DNA from: an uncultured Prevotella sp.
GTDB lineage: Bacteria > Bacteroidota > Bacteroidia > Bacteroidales > Bacteroidaceae
NCBI GenBank assembly: GCA_946623195.1
Contig: CAMOQW010000006.1
Coordinates: 1 to 39,993, forward strand
Length of the DNA stretch: 39,993 nucleotides
Direction of reading: 5' to 3'
Shown: positions 1 through 8,464 of the stretch, piece after piece
Numbering within the stretch: the stretch's first letter is position 1
Layout: each line of letters begins with the position of its first letter
Program-made: the position numbers and the translations under genes
Notes under the pieces: model-generated
What the model saw: only the letters and a program-made list of their open reading frames with translations
What the model was told of the DNA's origin: nothing
Databases searched by the model: none

Positions 1-1632
1 GGTGCACTGCCCTTCGGTGTGCAGACCAACCTGCTGGCTGCTTATGCTGGTAAGGCTACTGCTGCTGTAGAATTCCCGACTGCTGATGCCGGTCTCTATG
101 CTGACCTGCGCGGTGAGGATGATGTACCCGCCATCTCCGTGGAAGACTATAACTATCTGAATGGTCTCGGACTGTGGCCCGCTGGTGTTACTGTGGCACA
201 GGGTGAGTATTTCGTTAGCGAAGCTGAGGATAATGCCGGTAAGCTTTATCTGACTGTGAACCCCACCAAGCTTGACTTTACCGGTACTCAGTTCAAACTG
301 GTGAACAGCCAGGGCAAGGAAGTGAAGGTTGAGCTGTCTGCTATCCGTCCCAGCGACGAGGTGATGCACTTCGGTTGGACTCGTGGTACCAGCGTGGAGG
401 CTCCCTCTGCTAATGGTTTCTATGAGGTGAACGCTCAGATTACTAAAGAAAATGTCGCTGACATGCAGCCCAACATCAAGAAGGAAGTGATTGTTAATGC
501 TGCCAAGAAGGTGATCAAGGAGCACACCAAGACTTCTGTGAAGGATCTGGCCCGGGCTCTCTTCTCTGGTATGCAGAATGTGCTGCAGCGCAACGCTGTG
601 GAGGCTTCTTGGTTCGACGAGACGCTCGGTGAGAACCGTGCCTACACTTCTGAGTATGCTATCGCTGCTGCTGCTGTTCATCCCCTCGGCTTCAGCTTCC
701 TGAAGGATGTCAACGTTCCTAAGACTCGCTACACCCAGCTGCCTAAGTTCACCAAGCAGCTCATCGCTGACTCTCTGCACCTCAATATCGACATCAAGAA
801 GTTGGAGGTTACTACCGCTCAGCGCGAGGATGGCACCTTCGTAATCCTTGTTGAGATTCCTCAACTGGATTTGGATCCACAGGCAATAGATGTCTATACT
901 GATGCTGAAGGAAATGTAACCGCAATGTATTATGGATATCCTATATATCGTGATGCAGATGGATACTGGAGATTTGGAAACATTGAACGGCGTAATGGCT
1001 ATGCATACCTTGACATGACTCGCGTATTTGAGGAGCTCTTCGGCCGCTTCAACGATGCCTTTGCTGGTCTGAATACTTTGGACACTCAGTTCAATGGCAA
1101 GATCGACAACATTGTTGATCAGGTGAACTATTATATCAACAAGTACAACAGCATTGCTGACCGCGTTAACAACGCCATCAACAGCCTGCCTGTTCGCATC
1201 AACAACATGCTGCAGCCTGTACTGCTCTATCAGAGTGCTAAGGGCTTCAGCCGCATGAGCGCAAGCTTCCTCGCTACTACTCATCTTCGTCTGAATGGTC
1301 AGGCCGAGGGTGAAATCAGCATTCTGCCTACTTCTTACTCTCTCGAACTGCTCGCTCCTTCGTACAAGAAGAGCCTCTTGGTAACCAACGTCTACAAGAC
1401 TGTTGACGGTAAGGTTCAGTCGGCTCAGGGCGTACAGGGTGACCTGGAGGCTGCTTTGAAGGACCTGAACGGTCAGCTGGCTGACTACGCTTGCTTCAGC
1501 AGCTATACCAAGGGTGCCAAGCTGCAGGTCAAGAAGAAGTATGCTGGCATGACCTTCGAGATTGCCTACACCGCTGTTGACTACAACGGTAAGGTGGCCG
1601 GCCGTAAGTTCTACTTCACGGTGGCTGAGTAA
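1..1632 (+). CDS. Partial surface/secreted protein, unrecognised (5' end outside window)
   Basis: The reading frame is open from base 1, so the N-terminus and any signal peptide lie upstream; a GTG at 19 is internal in frame and not a convincing start. I do not recognise the family. The visible 543 residues have no obvious catalytic motif. The middle (about 1090-1215) is Asn/Ile-rich and looks helical or coiled, and the end is beta-rich. The gene sits 44 nt upstream of an OmpA-family gene with no promoter between them, so the two are probably co-transcribed envelope genes. Codon use is strongly biased (CTG, GGT, AAG), as in a highly expressed gene, except for an A/T-rich stretch at about 865-1005 using ATA, AGA, GGA and GCA. 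The C-terminus at the TAA is intact. Confidence 0.7.
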   Translation, partial: GALPFGVQTNLLAAYAGKATAAVEFPTADAGLYADLRGEDDVPAISVEDYNYLNGLGLWPAGVTVAQGEYFVSEAEDNAGKLYLTVNPTKLDFTGTQFKLVNSQGKEVKVELSAIRPSDEVMHFGWTRGTSVEAPSANGFYEVNAQITKENVADMQPNIKKEVIVNAAKKVIKEHTKTSVKDLARALFSGMQNVLQRNAVEASWFDETLGENRAYTSEYAIAAAAVHPLGFSFLKDVNVPKTRYTQLPKFTKQLIADSLHLNIDIKKLEVTTAQREDGTFVILVEIPQLDLDPQAIDVYTDAEGNVTAMYYGYPIYRDADGYWRFGNIERRNGYAYLDMTRVFEELFGRFNDAFAGLNTLDTQFNGKIDNIVDQVNYYINKYNSIADRVNNAINSLPVRINNMLQPVLLYQSAKGFSRMSASFLATTHLRLNGQAEGEISILPTSYSLELLAPSYKKSLLVTNVYKTVDGKVQSAQGVQGDLEAALKDLNGQLADYACFSSYTKGAKLQVKKKYAGMTFEIAYTAVDYNGKVAGRKFYFTVAE

Positions 1633-1676
1633 TTCACGGAGTATAAACGGAAATAAAAACGAAAAAACATAAGATT

Positions 1677-2831
1677 ATGAAAATGAAGAAAATCGTAATG
1701 TCTTGCCTGCTTCTGGCTGGTGTGCTTAGCGCATCAGCTCAGGAACAGTATCCCAAGACGGTGTATGACCACAATCCTTATTGGTACATACAGTTGCAGG
1801 GCGGTGCTCAGTACACATTAGGTGAGATCGACTTCAAGGACCTGATTTCTCCTAACGTTCAGGTTGCCCTCGGTCGTCAGTTTAATCCTGTCTTCGGCGC
1901 TCGCCTGGCTGTCAACGCTTGGCAGAGCAAGGCTGGTATCGATGGTCCCGTTTCTTACGAGAAGTGGAAGTGGAACTATGTGGCTCCCGGCATCGACCTG
2001 ACCTTCAATCTTTCGAACCTCTTCTGTGGTTTCAATCCTAACCGCATCTTCAACTTCAGCGTCTTCGCTGGACTAGGTGCCAACATCGGTTGGGACAACA
2101 AGAAGAATGACATCATCGCAGCTGCTCAGGCTAACTATCCCTTGACCTATGCTTCTGAGGGTACGACCCAGAATGCTGCTTACGTTTGGGATGGCACGAA
2201 GGTTCGCATGTTCGGACGTGCCGGTGTTGCTGCCGACTTCCGCGTGAGCGATGCTGTCTCTCTGGGTATCGAGGTGAATGCCAATACACTCTCTGACCAC
2301 TACAACAGCAAGAAGGCTGGCAACTGGGACTGGTACTTCAACGCTCTGGCTGGTGTGAAGATCAACCTTGGCAAGACCTATTCTACTCGCACCATCGAGG
2401 CTCCGAAAGTTCCTGAGAAGGTGATTGAGAAGGTCATCGAGCGCGTGGTTGAGAAGCCCGTTCCGCAGGTTGTTGAGCCGACCCGTTCTGTTGCTGAGAA
2501 GAAGGAAGACAAGTTCCGTCGTGACGTGTTCTTCATGATTCGCGGTACTCAGGTTTCGAAGGGTGAGCAGTCGAAGGTGAAGGAAGTGGCCGAATATCTG
2601 AAGGCTAACCCCAATGCTACTGTTGAGGTGACCGGTTATGCCGACAGAGGTACCGGTAACCCCACCATCAACCGCAATCTGTCACAGCGTCGTGCTCAGG
2701 CTGTGTTCAACATGCTGACTCGCACCTATGGCATCAAGAAGGATCGCATCAAGGTTGACTTCAAGGGTGACACCGTTCAGCCCTTCGCCAAGGATGTTGA
2801 TAACCGCGTTACTATCTGTATTGCTGAGTAA
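1677..2831 (+). CDS. OmpA-family outer-membrane protein
   Basis: 384 residues. Residues 1-22 form a signal peptide ending ASAQ. Residues 23 to about 235 resemble an outer-membrane beta-barrel rich in aromatic and Gly residues. A linker of repeated Glu-Lys-Val-Ile units follows (about 243-266), then a C-terminal OmpA peptidoglycan-binding domain (about 280-384). Its conserved core is visible as VTGYADRGTGNPTINRNLSQ followed by RRAQAV. The family anchors the outer membrane to peptidoglycan in the periplasm. The start at 1677 (MKMKK) places the signal peptide correctly; an ATG at 1683 would also work. It probably shares a transcript with the preceding gene, and a strong terminator follows. Confidence in the family is high; the exact role is unknown. 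Confidence 0.9.
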   Translation: MKMKKIVMSCLLLAGVLSASAQEQYPKTVYDHNPYWYIQLQGGAQYTLGEIDFKDLISPNVQVALGRQFNPVFGARLAVNAWQSKAGIDGPVSYEKWKWNYVAPGIDLTFNLSNLFCGFNPNRIFNFSVFAGLGANIGWDNKKNDIIAAAQANYPLTYASEGTTQNAAYVWDGTKVRMFGRAGVAADFRVSDAVSLGIEVNANTLSDHYNSKKAGNWDWYFNALAGVKINLGKTYSTRTIEAPKVPEKVIEKVIERVVEKPVPQVVEPTRSVAEKKEDKFRRDVFFMIRGTQVSKGEQSKVKEVAEYLKANPNATVEVTGYADRGTGNPTINRNLSQRRAQAVFNMLTRTYGIKKDRIKVDFKGDTVQPFAKDVDNRVTICIAE

Positions 2832-2865
2832 TCGCAATACTTGCAGTAAGATTGTATAAACTTTC

Positions 2866-2920
2866 AGTCCAGCCTATCATCTTTGTGGAAAAACTACATT
2901 GATGGGGGCTGGACTTTTTT
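2866..2920 (+). terminator. Rho-independent terminator after OmpA gene
   Basis: A 9-bp stem (AGTCCAGCC at 2866-2874 with GGCTGGACT at 2907-2915) is followed directly by five T. The loop is long (32 nt) but can pair partly. It ends the transcript of the OmpA-family gene. Confidence 0.8.
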
Positions 2921-2941
2921 ACATCTAAATACATTTCGGGT

Positions 2942-4069
2942 ATGAAGAAATTCATGATAACTTTATTGGCACTGCTGCCTCTGATGGCGTCTGCTCAGTT
3001 CACGTCCGGTTTCTATCGGGTGCAGAACGCAAAGACGCTGCGGTTTCTGAGGGTGGTTGACAACCGTGCCAAGGCATTGCCGGAACAGAGTGATGTCGAT
3101 GTGGCTGCCTTGAAACTGGTGAGGGGCTTCGATGAAAAGGTTTGTTACGACCCCAATACCATCTGTTATATCGCTCAGGTTTCTACTTATCAGTACAATA
3201 TCATCGTGGGAAATCTTGACTTCCACACGCAGACGGGTACCTATCTGGACTTCGACCCTGACGTGCCCAGCTCTGCTCCGTCGGGAAGCTATATTATCAG
3301 CGGTACGGGTACGGTGAGCGGGGTTACTATCAGCAAGAAGCTCTATGACACGAATTTTAAAACAGATACGGTTGCCGACTTGCGTACGGCTGGCACCAAG
3401 GACTATCAGTATTGGTATGTCAGACCCGTGAACGATACCTACTATCTGGGTGTCAAGCCTGATTTCTCTGCCAGTCTTGACGGTGCTGAAGACCGCTATT
3501 ATACGACCTACTATGCCTTCTATCCGTTTAATTTCGGAAGCAATATGAAGGCTTATTACCCGACGGAAATCAGTGGGGAATATGTGAAGGTGAAGGAGGT
3601 CAGCAAAACGATACCTTCTGCTACTGCCATGATTGTGGAATGCAGCAGCAAGACTCCCAAGGACAACAGGGTGGAGCCCATCACGTCGGCTCCTTCCGTG
3701 TCTGGCAACATGCTGAAGGGTGTCTATTTCTGCAATGATGTGGCCGGCGACCACCGTAATGTGGTAGAGTATAAGTCTTCCACCATGCGTGTGCTGGGTA
3801 AGACTGCTGACGGCAAACTGGCTTTTGTCACTGATAGGAGCTTAAAGTATATTCCTGCCAACAAAGCCTATCTGACGGTGCCTGTCGGTACGCCGTCCAC
3901 ACTGTATGTGGTGACGGAGATTCCTTCTGGCATAGAACAGGTGAAGGCTGATGTGAAACCCGTCCGCCAGGGTGTCTATTCGCTGAATGGCCAGCGTCTG
4001 GGTGATACGACGGAGGGGCTTTCCAAAGGTGTGTATATCGTCAACGGCCGGAAGATGGTCGTCAAATAA
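2942..4069 (+). CDS. Secreted protein with C-terminal sorting-like tail, function unknown
   Basis: 375 residues. A signal peptide (1-19, ending ASAQ) precedes a Tyr/Thr-rich, probably beta-structured body without recognised catalytic motifs. The last 40 residues have the pattern GVYSLNGQRL...GLSKGVYIVNGRKMVVK. This matches the common Bacteroidetes C-terminal motif seen in exported proteins and resembles type IX secretion sorting domains (family-level knowledge; no secretion machinery is in the window). The same tail recurs in the protein at 30615-31382. It is a single gene between two terminators. The promoter is unclear: a near-consensus CATCTTTG at 2878-2885 lies inside the upstream hairpin. 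A long open frame on the opposite strand is a shadow. Confidence 0.8.
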   Translation: MKKFMITLLALLPLMASAQFTSGFYRVQNAKTLRFLRVVDNRAKALPEQSDVDVAALKLVRGFDEKVCYDPNTICYIAQVSTYQYNIIVGNLDFHTQTGTYLDFDPDVPSSAPSGSYIISGTGTVSGVTISKKLYDTNFKTDTVADLRTAGTKDYQYWYVRPVNDTYYLGVKPDFSASLDGAEDRYYTTYYAFYPFNFGSNMKAYYPTEISGEYVKVKEVSKTIPSATAMIVECSSKTPKDNRVEPITSAPSVSGNMLKGVYFCNDVAGDHRNVVEYKSSTMRVLGKTADGKLAFVTDRSLKYIPANKAYLTVPVGTPSTLYVVTEIPSGIEQVKADVKPVRQGVYSLNGQRLGDTTEGLSKGVYIVNGRKMVVK

Positions 4070-4097
4070 AAAAAGGCTCCTTCGCGGAGCCTTTTTT
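4066..4097. terminator. Bidirectional terminator between convergent genes
   Basis: A stem GGCTCC (4075-4080) / GGAGCC (4086-4091) has a 5-nt loop, an A tract on its left and a T tract on its right. It can therefore end transcripts arriving from both sides: the secreted protein on plus and the barrel-like protein on minus. Confidence 0.85.
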
Positions 4098-4112
4098 CAT
4101 GCCGGTGCCTGT

Positions 4113-5045
4113 TCAGAAGAGCCTTCTCGTGATGCGGAGATTGAGCACCGGAAAAACCTTGATGCCGCTGATGAAGTCTACGTAGTCGCCAACCTTTCCG
4201 CTGATGTTGGAGACGTCCTTCGACAGGTTCGTGCCGTCGTGGGTTGTAATGGCGGGCTCTCCTCCCCAGAACATGAGTCCTGCGTCGAAGCTGACCTGAT
4301 AACGGTTGTCGTTTTTAAAGAGCTTACCGCCGTAACCGAATCCCAGATACGGCTTGAAGCTGTTGACCGTAACTTTGGCTGAAACGGTGCAGTTCTCGTC
4401 GGGCTCCATCAGATAGGGGGTGCCGTCGTCATAGTCGCCGACATGGATTCCCATGCGGCCACTGCGCTTGATCTTGCGTCGCAGGTCTGGGTCGACATCA
4501 AAATCACCAAAAACATTCTCACCCTCAGAGACTTTCTCGTAGATGTTGTTATAGATGTTGACGGCCACAAGTGTCGGGGCGTCTTCCAAGTCGTTGATGG
4601 CTTCGGCAATCTGGGACGGTCCCCAATGGAAACCGGCCGTCAGGTGCCAGTGCTTGTTGCGGAAGGGGAATACATCGAACAGCAGTTTGAAGTTCCAGAG
4701 GGTGGGCTTGCCGTTCATCTTCACTTGCGAGTCGGCTTTATAGCCGGTGAAGCTCTCCAGGCGGTCCGAGAGATTGTCGAACTGGGTGTCTATCAGCGAA
4801 CCGTCGTCACTGAACGACTGGATGTCGAAATGGAGGCTTTTGGTGAAACGGGGCATGAACTCAAAGCCGGTACGTATCTGAACATATTCACCTAAGGGTG
4901 TTGCCAAGTCGAAACCGATACCGGTGGTGCCCAGCGTTAGTCCGAGGTCCAGATGGTTGAAAGCCTGAAAATCTTTTTTGTCGTTCTGCGCCATACCTGT
5001 TGTGGTCAGACAGGCAAGGGCTATTGCTGCGATGGTTTTTCTCAT
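4113..5045 (-). CDS. Exported barrel-like outer-membrane protein, unknown function
   Basis: 310 residues from the start at 5045 (MRKTIAAIALACL), chosen because it begins a clean signal peptide (to about residue 20, ending GMAQ) and lies 30 nt inside a Bacteroidetes promoter. The upstream in-frame extension runs through that promoter and into the divergent gene, so it is rejected. The mature part shows alternating short strands (LGLTLGTTGIGFDLATPLG, then YLGFGYGGK, then VSFDAGLMFWGG) and ends in Phe (LRITRRLF), as expected of an outer-membrane barrel. The middle (about residues 130-210) is acidic and may be an extracellular loop. It is divergent from the OmpA-family gene at 5180. The substrate is unknown. 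Confidence 0.8.
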   Translation of the reverse strand: MRKTIAAIALACLTTTGMAQNDKKDFQAFNHLDLGLTLGTTGIGFDLATPLGEYVQIRTGFEFMPRFTKSLHFDIQSFSDDGSLIDTQFDNLSDRLESFTGYKADSQVKMNGKPTLWNFKLLFDVFPFRNKHWHLTAGFHWGPSQIAEAINDLEDAPTLVAVNIYNNIYEKVSEGENVFGDFDVDPDLRRKIKRSGRMGIHVGDYDDGTPYLMEPDENCTVSAKVTVNSFKPYLGFGYGGKLFKNDNRYQVSFDAGLMFWGGEPAITTHDGTNLSKDVSNISGKVGDYVDFISGIKVFPVLNLRITRRLF

Positions 5046-5075
5046 TTTACCGGATGTATTGTTTTGTTTCGTCTG

Positions 5076-5107
5076 CAAAAGTAGGACAATTTTCTGAAAT
5101 ATCCAAT
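5076..5107 (-). promoter_or_regulatory. Promoter for barrel-like gene
   Basis: On the minus strand a TACTTTTG -7 box (5076-5083) is preceded, 20 nt upstream, by ATTG (5104-5107), one mismatch from the TTTG -33 element. It overlaps the divergent promoter of the gene at 5180. Confidence 0.6.
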
Positions 5108-5114
5108 AAAATGC

Positions 5115-5145
5115 TTTGTTTTTATGAAATAAATACTTATTTTTG
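5115..5145 (+). promoter_or_regulatory. Promoter for OmpA-family gene at 5180
   Basis: A perfect Bacteroidetes promoter: TTTG (5115-5118), a 19-nt spacer, then TATTTTTG (5138-5145). The predicted transcript starts about 28 nt before the ATG at 5180. Confidence 0.75.
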
Positions 5146-5179
5146 CAGTAGCAAAGAAGAACCAAAGTATTATAGTTCA

Positions 5180-6325
5180 ATGAAAAGACTGATATCGTTG
5201 CTGGCGGTGACCGGTATTGTGGCGGCTGCTTGGGCGCAGGATGACGTCCAGGTGGCACCGTCCGAAAAGTATAGTGTGACAACGAATGGCTTCTGGCACA
5301 ACTGGTTTGTCAGTGCTGATGCCACGTGGAGTGCCTTTTATAGCCAGGAGCGGGCATTGGTTGCTCCGTTCCGCAAGTTTCCGGGTGGCTCGGAACATAC
5401 CAATATGGGTCTCTCGCTGGCCTTCGGGAAGTGGTTTACCCCCGGACTCGGCCTGCGTACCAAGTTAGGACTCTGGCAGTGGGGCAAAGAAGAACAGGGC
5501 ATCGGCGGTGACAAGTTCTGGTCGCTCAACGAGCAGGTGCTCTTCAATTTGAGCAATCTCCTGCGCGGCTATCATGAACAGCGGCTATGGAACCTGATTC
5601 CGTATATCGGAGCCGGCGTCAATCGCAACATGTCGCATAGCCACTATAGTACCCAGCTGAGTGCCGGACTGCTGAACACATTCCGAATCAGCCGCCATCT
5701 GAGTGCTAACCTCGACCTTGGCTGGAACAATTTCGAGGCAGGTAACCAGGGCCTCGGCATCAAGAACCGTGCCCACCAGTTTTCGCTGGAAGTCGGTCTG
5801 ACCTACCATATTGGCAGCAGTCGCTGGAACCATGCTACCGACAACGATGCCAAGGATGCGCTGACCGAGGGCGAACTGGATGCCGTGAATGCCCAGTTGG
5901 CGGATGCGCTGGCGGAGAATGACCGGCTGCAGCAGGAACTGGATGCACGCCCGGAGGTAACGGTGCAGCCCGCAGTACAGCCGGCTGTCCGGCAGGAGGT
6001 CAAGTATGCCGCCGTACCCATCTCCATTTTCTTCGACAAGGGCAAGGCCGTGTCGGTGGCACCGCGTGATGTGCTGAACATGAAGGCAGTGGCTGAATAT
6101 GCCAAGGAGCATCCTGTCCGACTCGTCGTGACGGGCTATGCCGATAGCCGGACGGGGTCTGCCGAGGGCAACCTGAAATTGTCGCAGCGACGTGCTGATG
6201 CTGTCGCTGATGAACTGGTGCGCCTGGGTGTTCAGCGTAATATGATCGATGTCGTAGCAGCCGGTGGCGTTGATGCCCTCTCACCTTCCGACTTCAACCG
6301 CCGGGTTACCATAGAGATGAAATAG
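5180..6325 (+). CDS. OmpA-family outer-membrane protein with coiled-coil linker
   Basis: 381 residues. The start at 5180 (MKRLISLLAVTG) gives a 20-residue signal peptide ending AWAQ; the in-frame extension upstream to 5000 runs through the promoter and is rejected. Residues 21 to about 222 are barrel-like. Residues 228-258 form a helical, Leu/Ala/Glu-rich coiled coil (LDAVNAQLADALAENDRLQQ). A short Pro/Val linker (PEVTVQPAVQPAV) follows, and residues 276-381 are an OmpA domain with VTGYADSRTGSAEGNLKLSQ and RRADAV. It probably tethers the outer membrane to peptidoglycan. It has the same overall plan as the protein at 1677 but a different linker. Confidence 0.9.
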   Translation: MKRLISLLAVTGIVAAAWAQDDVQVAPSEKYSVTTNGFWHNWFVSADATWSAFYSQERALVAPFRKFPGGSEHTNMGLSLAFGKWFTPGLGLRTKLGLWQWGKEEQGIGGDKFWSLNEQVLFNLSNLLRGYHEQRLWNLIPYIGAGVNRNMSHSHYSTQLSAGLLNTFRISRHLSANLDLGWNNFEAGNQGLGIKNRAHQFSLEVGLTYHIGSSRWNHATDNDAKDALTEGELDAVNAQLADALAENDRLQQELDARPEVTVQPAVQPAVRQEVKYAAVPISIFFDKGKAVSVAPRDVLNMKAVAEYAKEHPVRLVVTGYADSRTGSAEGNLKLSQRRADAVADELVRLGVQRNMIDVVAAGGVDALSPSDFNRRVTIEMK

Positions 6326-6343
6326 GCTTTTTTTGCTAAATCT

Positions 6344-6375
6344 TTTGGCTGTTTGTGGATTTTGTAGTATCTTTG
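6344..6375 (+). promoter_or_regulatory. Promoter for paaK-ACT operon
   Basis: TTTG (6344-6347), a 20-nt spacer, then TATCTTTG (6368-6375) match the Bacteroidetes promoter. The predicted leader before the ATG at 6433 is about 50 nt and holds no clear hairpin. Confidence 0.75.
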
Positions 6376-6432
6376 CACTCGACAACAAAAACTAAATCCC
6401 GTACTATTAATTAAACAAAGCAAAAGACTAAA

Positions 6433-7731
6433 ATGATTTGGAATGAGACTGTGGAGTGCATGAACCGCGAGCAACTGCGCGAGATTCAAAGCATCCGATT
6501 GAAGAAGATGGCGGAATATGTGTATCATAACACGCCATTCTATCGTAAGAAATTTCAGGAGATGGGCCTGGAGCCTGGTGATATCAAGTCGATAGACGAT
6601 ATCACCAAATTGCCTTTTACCAACAAGCTGGATTTACGCGACAACTACCCCTTCGGTTTGGCGGCGGTGCCCATGTCGCAGATAGTCCGCATTCATGCCT
6701 CCAGTGGTACTACCGGTAAACCGGTGGTGGTGCTCTATACCCGGAAAGACCTGGCGATGTGGGCAGAGGCCATATCACGTGCCTTTACAGCCTATGGCGC
6801 CGGAAAGGACGACATTTTCCAGGTGGCATACGGCTACGGTCTGTTTACGGGTGGCCTGGGTGCTCACGACGGAGCTACCAACATCGGTGCTTCGGTGATT
6901 CCCATCTCGTCGGGTAATACGCAGAAACAGATGACGCTGATGCACGATTTCGGTTCTACGGTACTCTGCTGTACTCCCTCGTACGCCATGTTCTTGGGCG
7001 AGGCGATGAACGAGTGCGAATGGCCTCGCGAAGAGTTCAAGTTGAAGATCGGTGCCTTTGGCGCTGAACCCTGGACCGAGAAGATGCGTGTCAAACTGGA
7101 GGAGACGCTGGGCATCAAGGCTTACGACATCTACGGCCTGTCTGAGATTGCCGGTCCCGGTGTGGGCTATGAGTGTGAGCATCAGTGTGGCACCCACCTG
7201 AATGAAGACTATTTCTATCCCGAAATACTGAACCCCGAGACGGGTGAACCCATGCCCGAGGGCGAGTTGGGTGAATTGACGTTCACCCATCTGACCAAGG
7301 AAGGTATGCCGCTGTTACGCTATCGTACGCACGACTTGACAGCCCTGCACTATGAGAAGTGCAAGTGTGGCCGTACGCTGGTTCGCATGGACCGTATTCT
7401 GGGCCGTTGCGATGATATGCTGATTATTCGTGGCGTCAACGTGTTCCCGTCGCAGATTGAGGATGTCATCCTGAAGCAGCAGGAGTTCGAGCCTCACTTC
7501 CTGTTGACCGTTGACCGCGTCAACAATACCGACACCAGTGAACTGAAGGTGGAGGTGAAGGAAGAATTCTTCACTGACGATATGTCTACGATGGTTGGAC
7601 TGCAGAAGAAACTGGAAGGCGAGTTGCGCAGCGTGATAGGTCTGGGCTTCAAGGTGCGCCTCGTAGAACCTAAGGGTATTGAACGCTCCACCGGCAAGGC
7701 CAAGCGTGTGATTGATAACCGAAAGCTCTAA
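6433..7731 (+). CDS. paaK: Phenylacetate-CoA ligase-type adenylate-forming enzyme
   Basis: 432 residues, the usual length for PaaK. The enzyme activates aryl acids such as phenylacetate with ATP and loads them onto CoA in the cytoplasm. Visible motifs are the P-loop-like SSGTTGKP (residues 90-97), the YGLSEIAGPG adenylate-binding motif (from residue 234), RYRTHD, and a C-terminal domain with IIRGVNVFPSQIE and the lysine-bearing RSTGKAKRV near the end. A double-ACT protein follows 51 nt later in the same direction. This pairing suggests aromatic amino acid or aryl-acid metabolism under amino-acid control (inference). The ligase may prefer indoleacetate or another aryl acid; sequence alone does not decide. 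Confidence 0.92.
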   Translation: MIWNETVECMNREQLREIQSIRLKKMAEYVYHNTPFYRKKFQEMGLEPGDIKSIDDITKLPFTNKLDLRDNYPFGLAAVPMSQIVRIHASSGTTGKPVVVLYTRKDLAMWAEAISRAFTAYGAGKDDIFQVAYGYGLFTGGLGAHDGATNIGASVIPISSGNTQKQMTLMHDFGSTVLCCTPSYAMFLGEAMNECEWPREEFKLKIGAFGAEPWTEKMRVKLEETLGIKAYDIYGLSEIAGPGVGYECEHQCGTHLNEDYFYPEILNPETGEPMPEGELGELTFTHLTKEGMPLLRYRTHDLTALHYEKCKCGRTLVRMDRILGRCDDMLIIRGVNVFPSQIEDVILKQQEFEPHFLLTVDRVNNTDTSELKVEVKEEFFTDDMSTMVGLQKKLEGELRSVIGLGFKVRLVEPKGIERSTGKAKRVIDNRKL

Positions 7732-7782
7732 GCAGACTTTCCTTCAATAGAACAAAGACATCAACAAATAAAAGATACCAAT

Positions 7783-8208
7783 ATGTTAGCAAAACAATTA
7801 TCTATTTTCCTGGAGAATAAGTCGGGCCGTCTGACTGAGGTGACCGATGTGTTGGGCGAGGCGGGTGTCAACCTGTCGGCCATGAGTATCGCCGACAATT
7901 CTGATTTCGGCATTCTTCGCTGCATCGTCAGCGACCCCGACAAGGCCTATCAGGTGCTGAAGGCTGCCCACTTTGCCGTTAAGATTACTGACGTCATCGG
8001 GTTCGTGTGTCCTAACACCAGCGGTTCGCTGGCCAAGGTGCTGAAGATGCTGAGCGAGGGCGGAGTGTTCATAGAGTATATGTATTCCTTCGCCAATGGC
8101 AATGTGGCCCATGTGGTCATCCGTCCTACCGACTTGGAGAGCTGCGAGCGTATCTTGGCCGAAAAGAAGGTCGATTTGCTGGCTGCCAGTGACCTTTATA
8201 AGCTGTAA
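7783..8208 (+). CDS. Double ACT-domain amino-acid-binding protein
   Basis: 141 residues made of two ACT domains and nothing else: about 4-70 (LSIFLENKSGRLTEVTDVLG) and 72-141 (VIGFVCPNTSGSLAKVLKML). Each shows the beta-alpha-beta start with a Gly-Xaa-Leu turn where ACT domains bind amino acids. There is no catalytic domain, so it is probably a stand-alone sensor or regulatory subunit. It lies 51 nt after paaK and is probably co-transcribed with it, which suggests it senses an aromatic or branched amino acid and adjusts the ligase pathway (inference). Confidence 0.9.
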   Translation: MLAKQLSIFLENKSGRLTEVTDVLGEAGVNLSAMSIADNSDFGILRCIVSDPDKAYQVLKAAHFAVKITDVIGFVCPNTSGSLAKVLKMLSEGGVFIEYMYSFANGNVAHVVIRPTDLESCERILAEKKVDLLAASDLYKL

Positions 8209-8230
8209 AGATAAAAAAGTTGCGAAAAAA

Positions 8231-8262
8231 TTTGGTGGATTCGGAAAAATGCCGTACCTTTG
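8231..8262 (+). promoter_or_regulatory. Promoter for tRNA-Val
   Basis: TTTG (8231-8234), a 20-nt spacer and TACCTTTG (8255-8262) form a perfect Bacteroidetes promoter 20 nt before the tRNA. Confidence 0.8.
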
Positions 8263-8282
8263 CACCCGCTTACAAAAAGTAA

Positions 8283-8360
8283 GGGCGCTTAGCTCAGCTG
8301 GTTTAGAGCATCTGCCTTACAAGCAGAGGGTCGGCGGTTCGAATCCGTCAGCGCCCACCA
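8283..8360 (+). tRNA. tRNA-Val (anticodon TAC), CCA encoded
   Basis: A complete cloverleaf can be folded by eye. The acceptor stem is GGGCGCT (8283-8289) / AGCGCCC (8350-8356). The D stem is GCTC/GAGC. The anticodon stem TCTGC/GCAGA holds loop CTTACAA, giving anticodon TAC (valine). The T arm is GGCGG-TTCGAAT-CCGTC. The discriminator A and an encoded CCA end at 8360. It has its own promoter and terminator, so it is an independent unit. Confidence 0.97.
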
Positions 8361-8362
8361 AG

Positions 8363-8391
8363 GAGTTCCGAAACTGTTCGGAACTCTTTTT
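8363..8391 (+). terminator. Terminator after tRNA-Val
   Basis: A 10-bp stem (GAGTTCCGAA 8363-8372 / TTCGGAACTC 8377-8386) with a 4-nt loop is followed by TTTTT. Confidence 0.9.
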
Positions 8392-8426
8392 GTTAAATAT
8401 CAATAAAAACGGGCTCTGCCGCAAAT

Positions 8427-8454
8427 AATTCTTAATTCTTAATTCTTAATTCTT
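8427..8454 (+). repeat. Four perfect 7-bp repeats (AATTCTT) upstream of purB
   Basis: Four exact tandem copies of AATTCTT lie between the tRNA terminator and the purB -7 box. The array covers the place where the -33 element should be, 10 nt before TACCTTTG. It belongs to the group of 7-bp-period arrays found through the window. Confidence 0.9.
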
Positions 8455-8464
8455 ATTTTATTTG

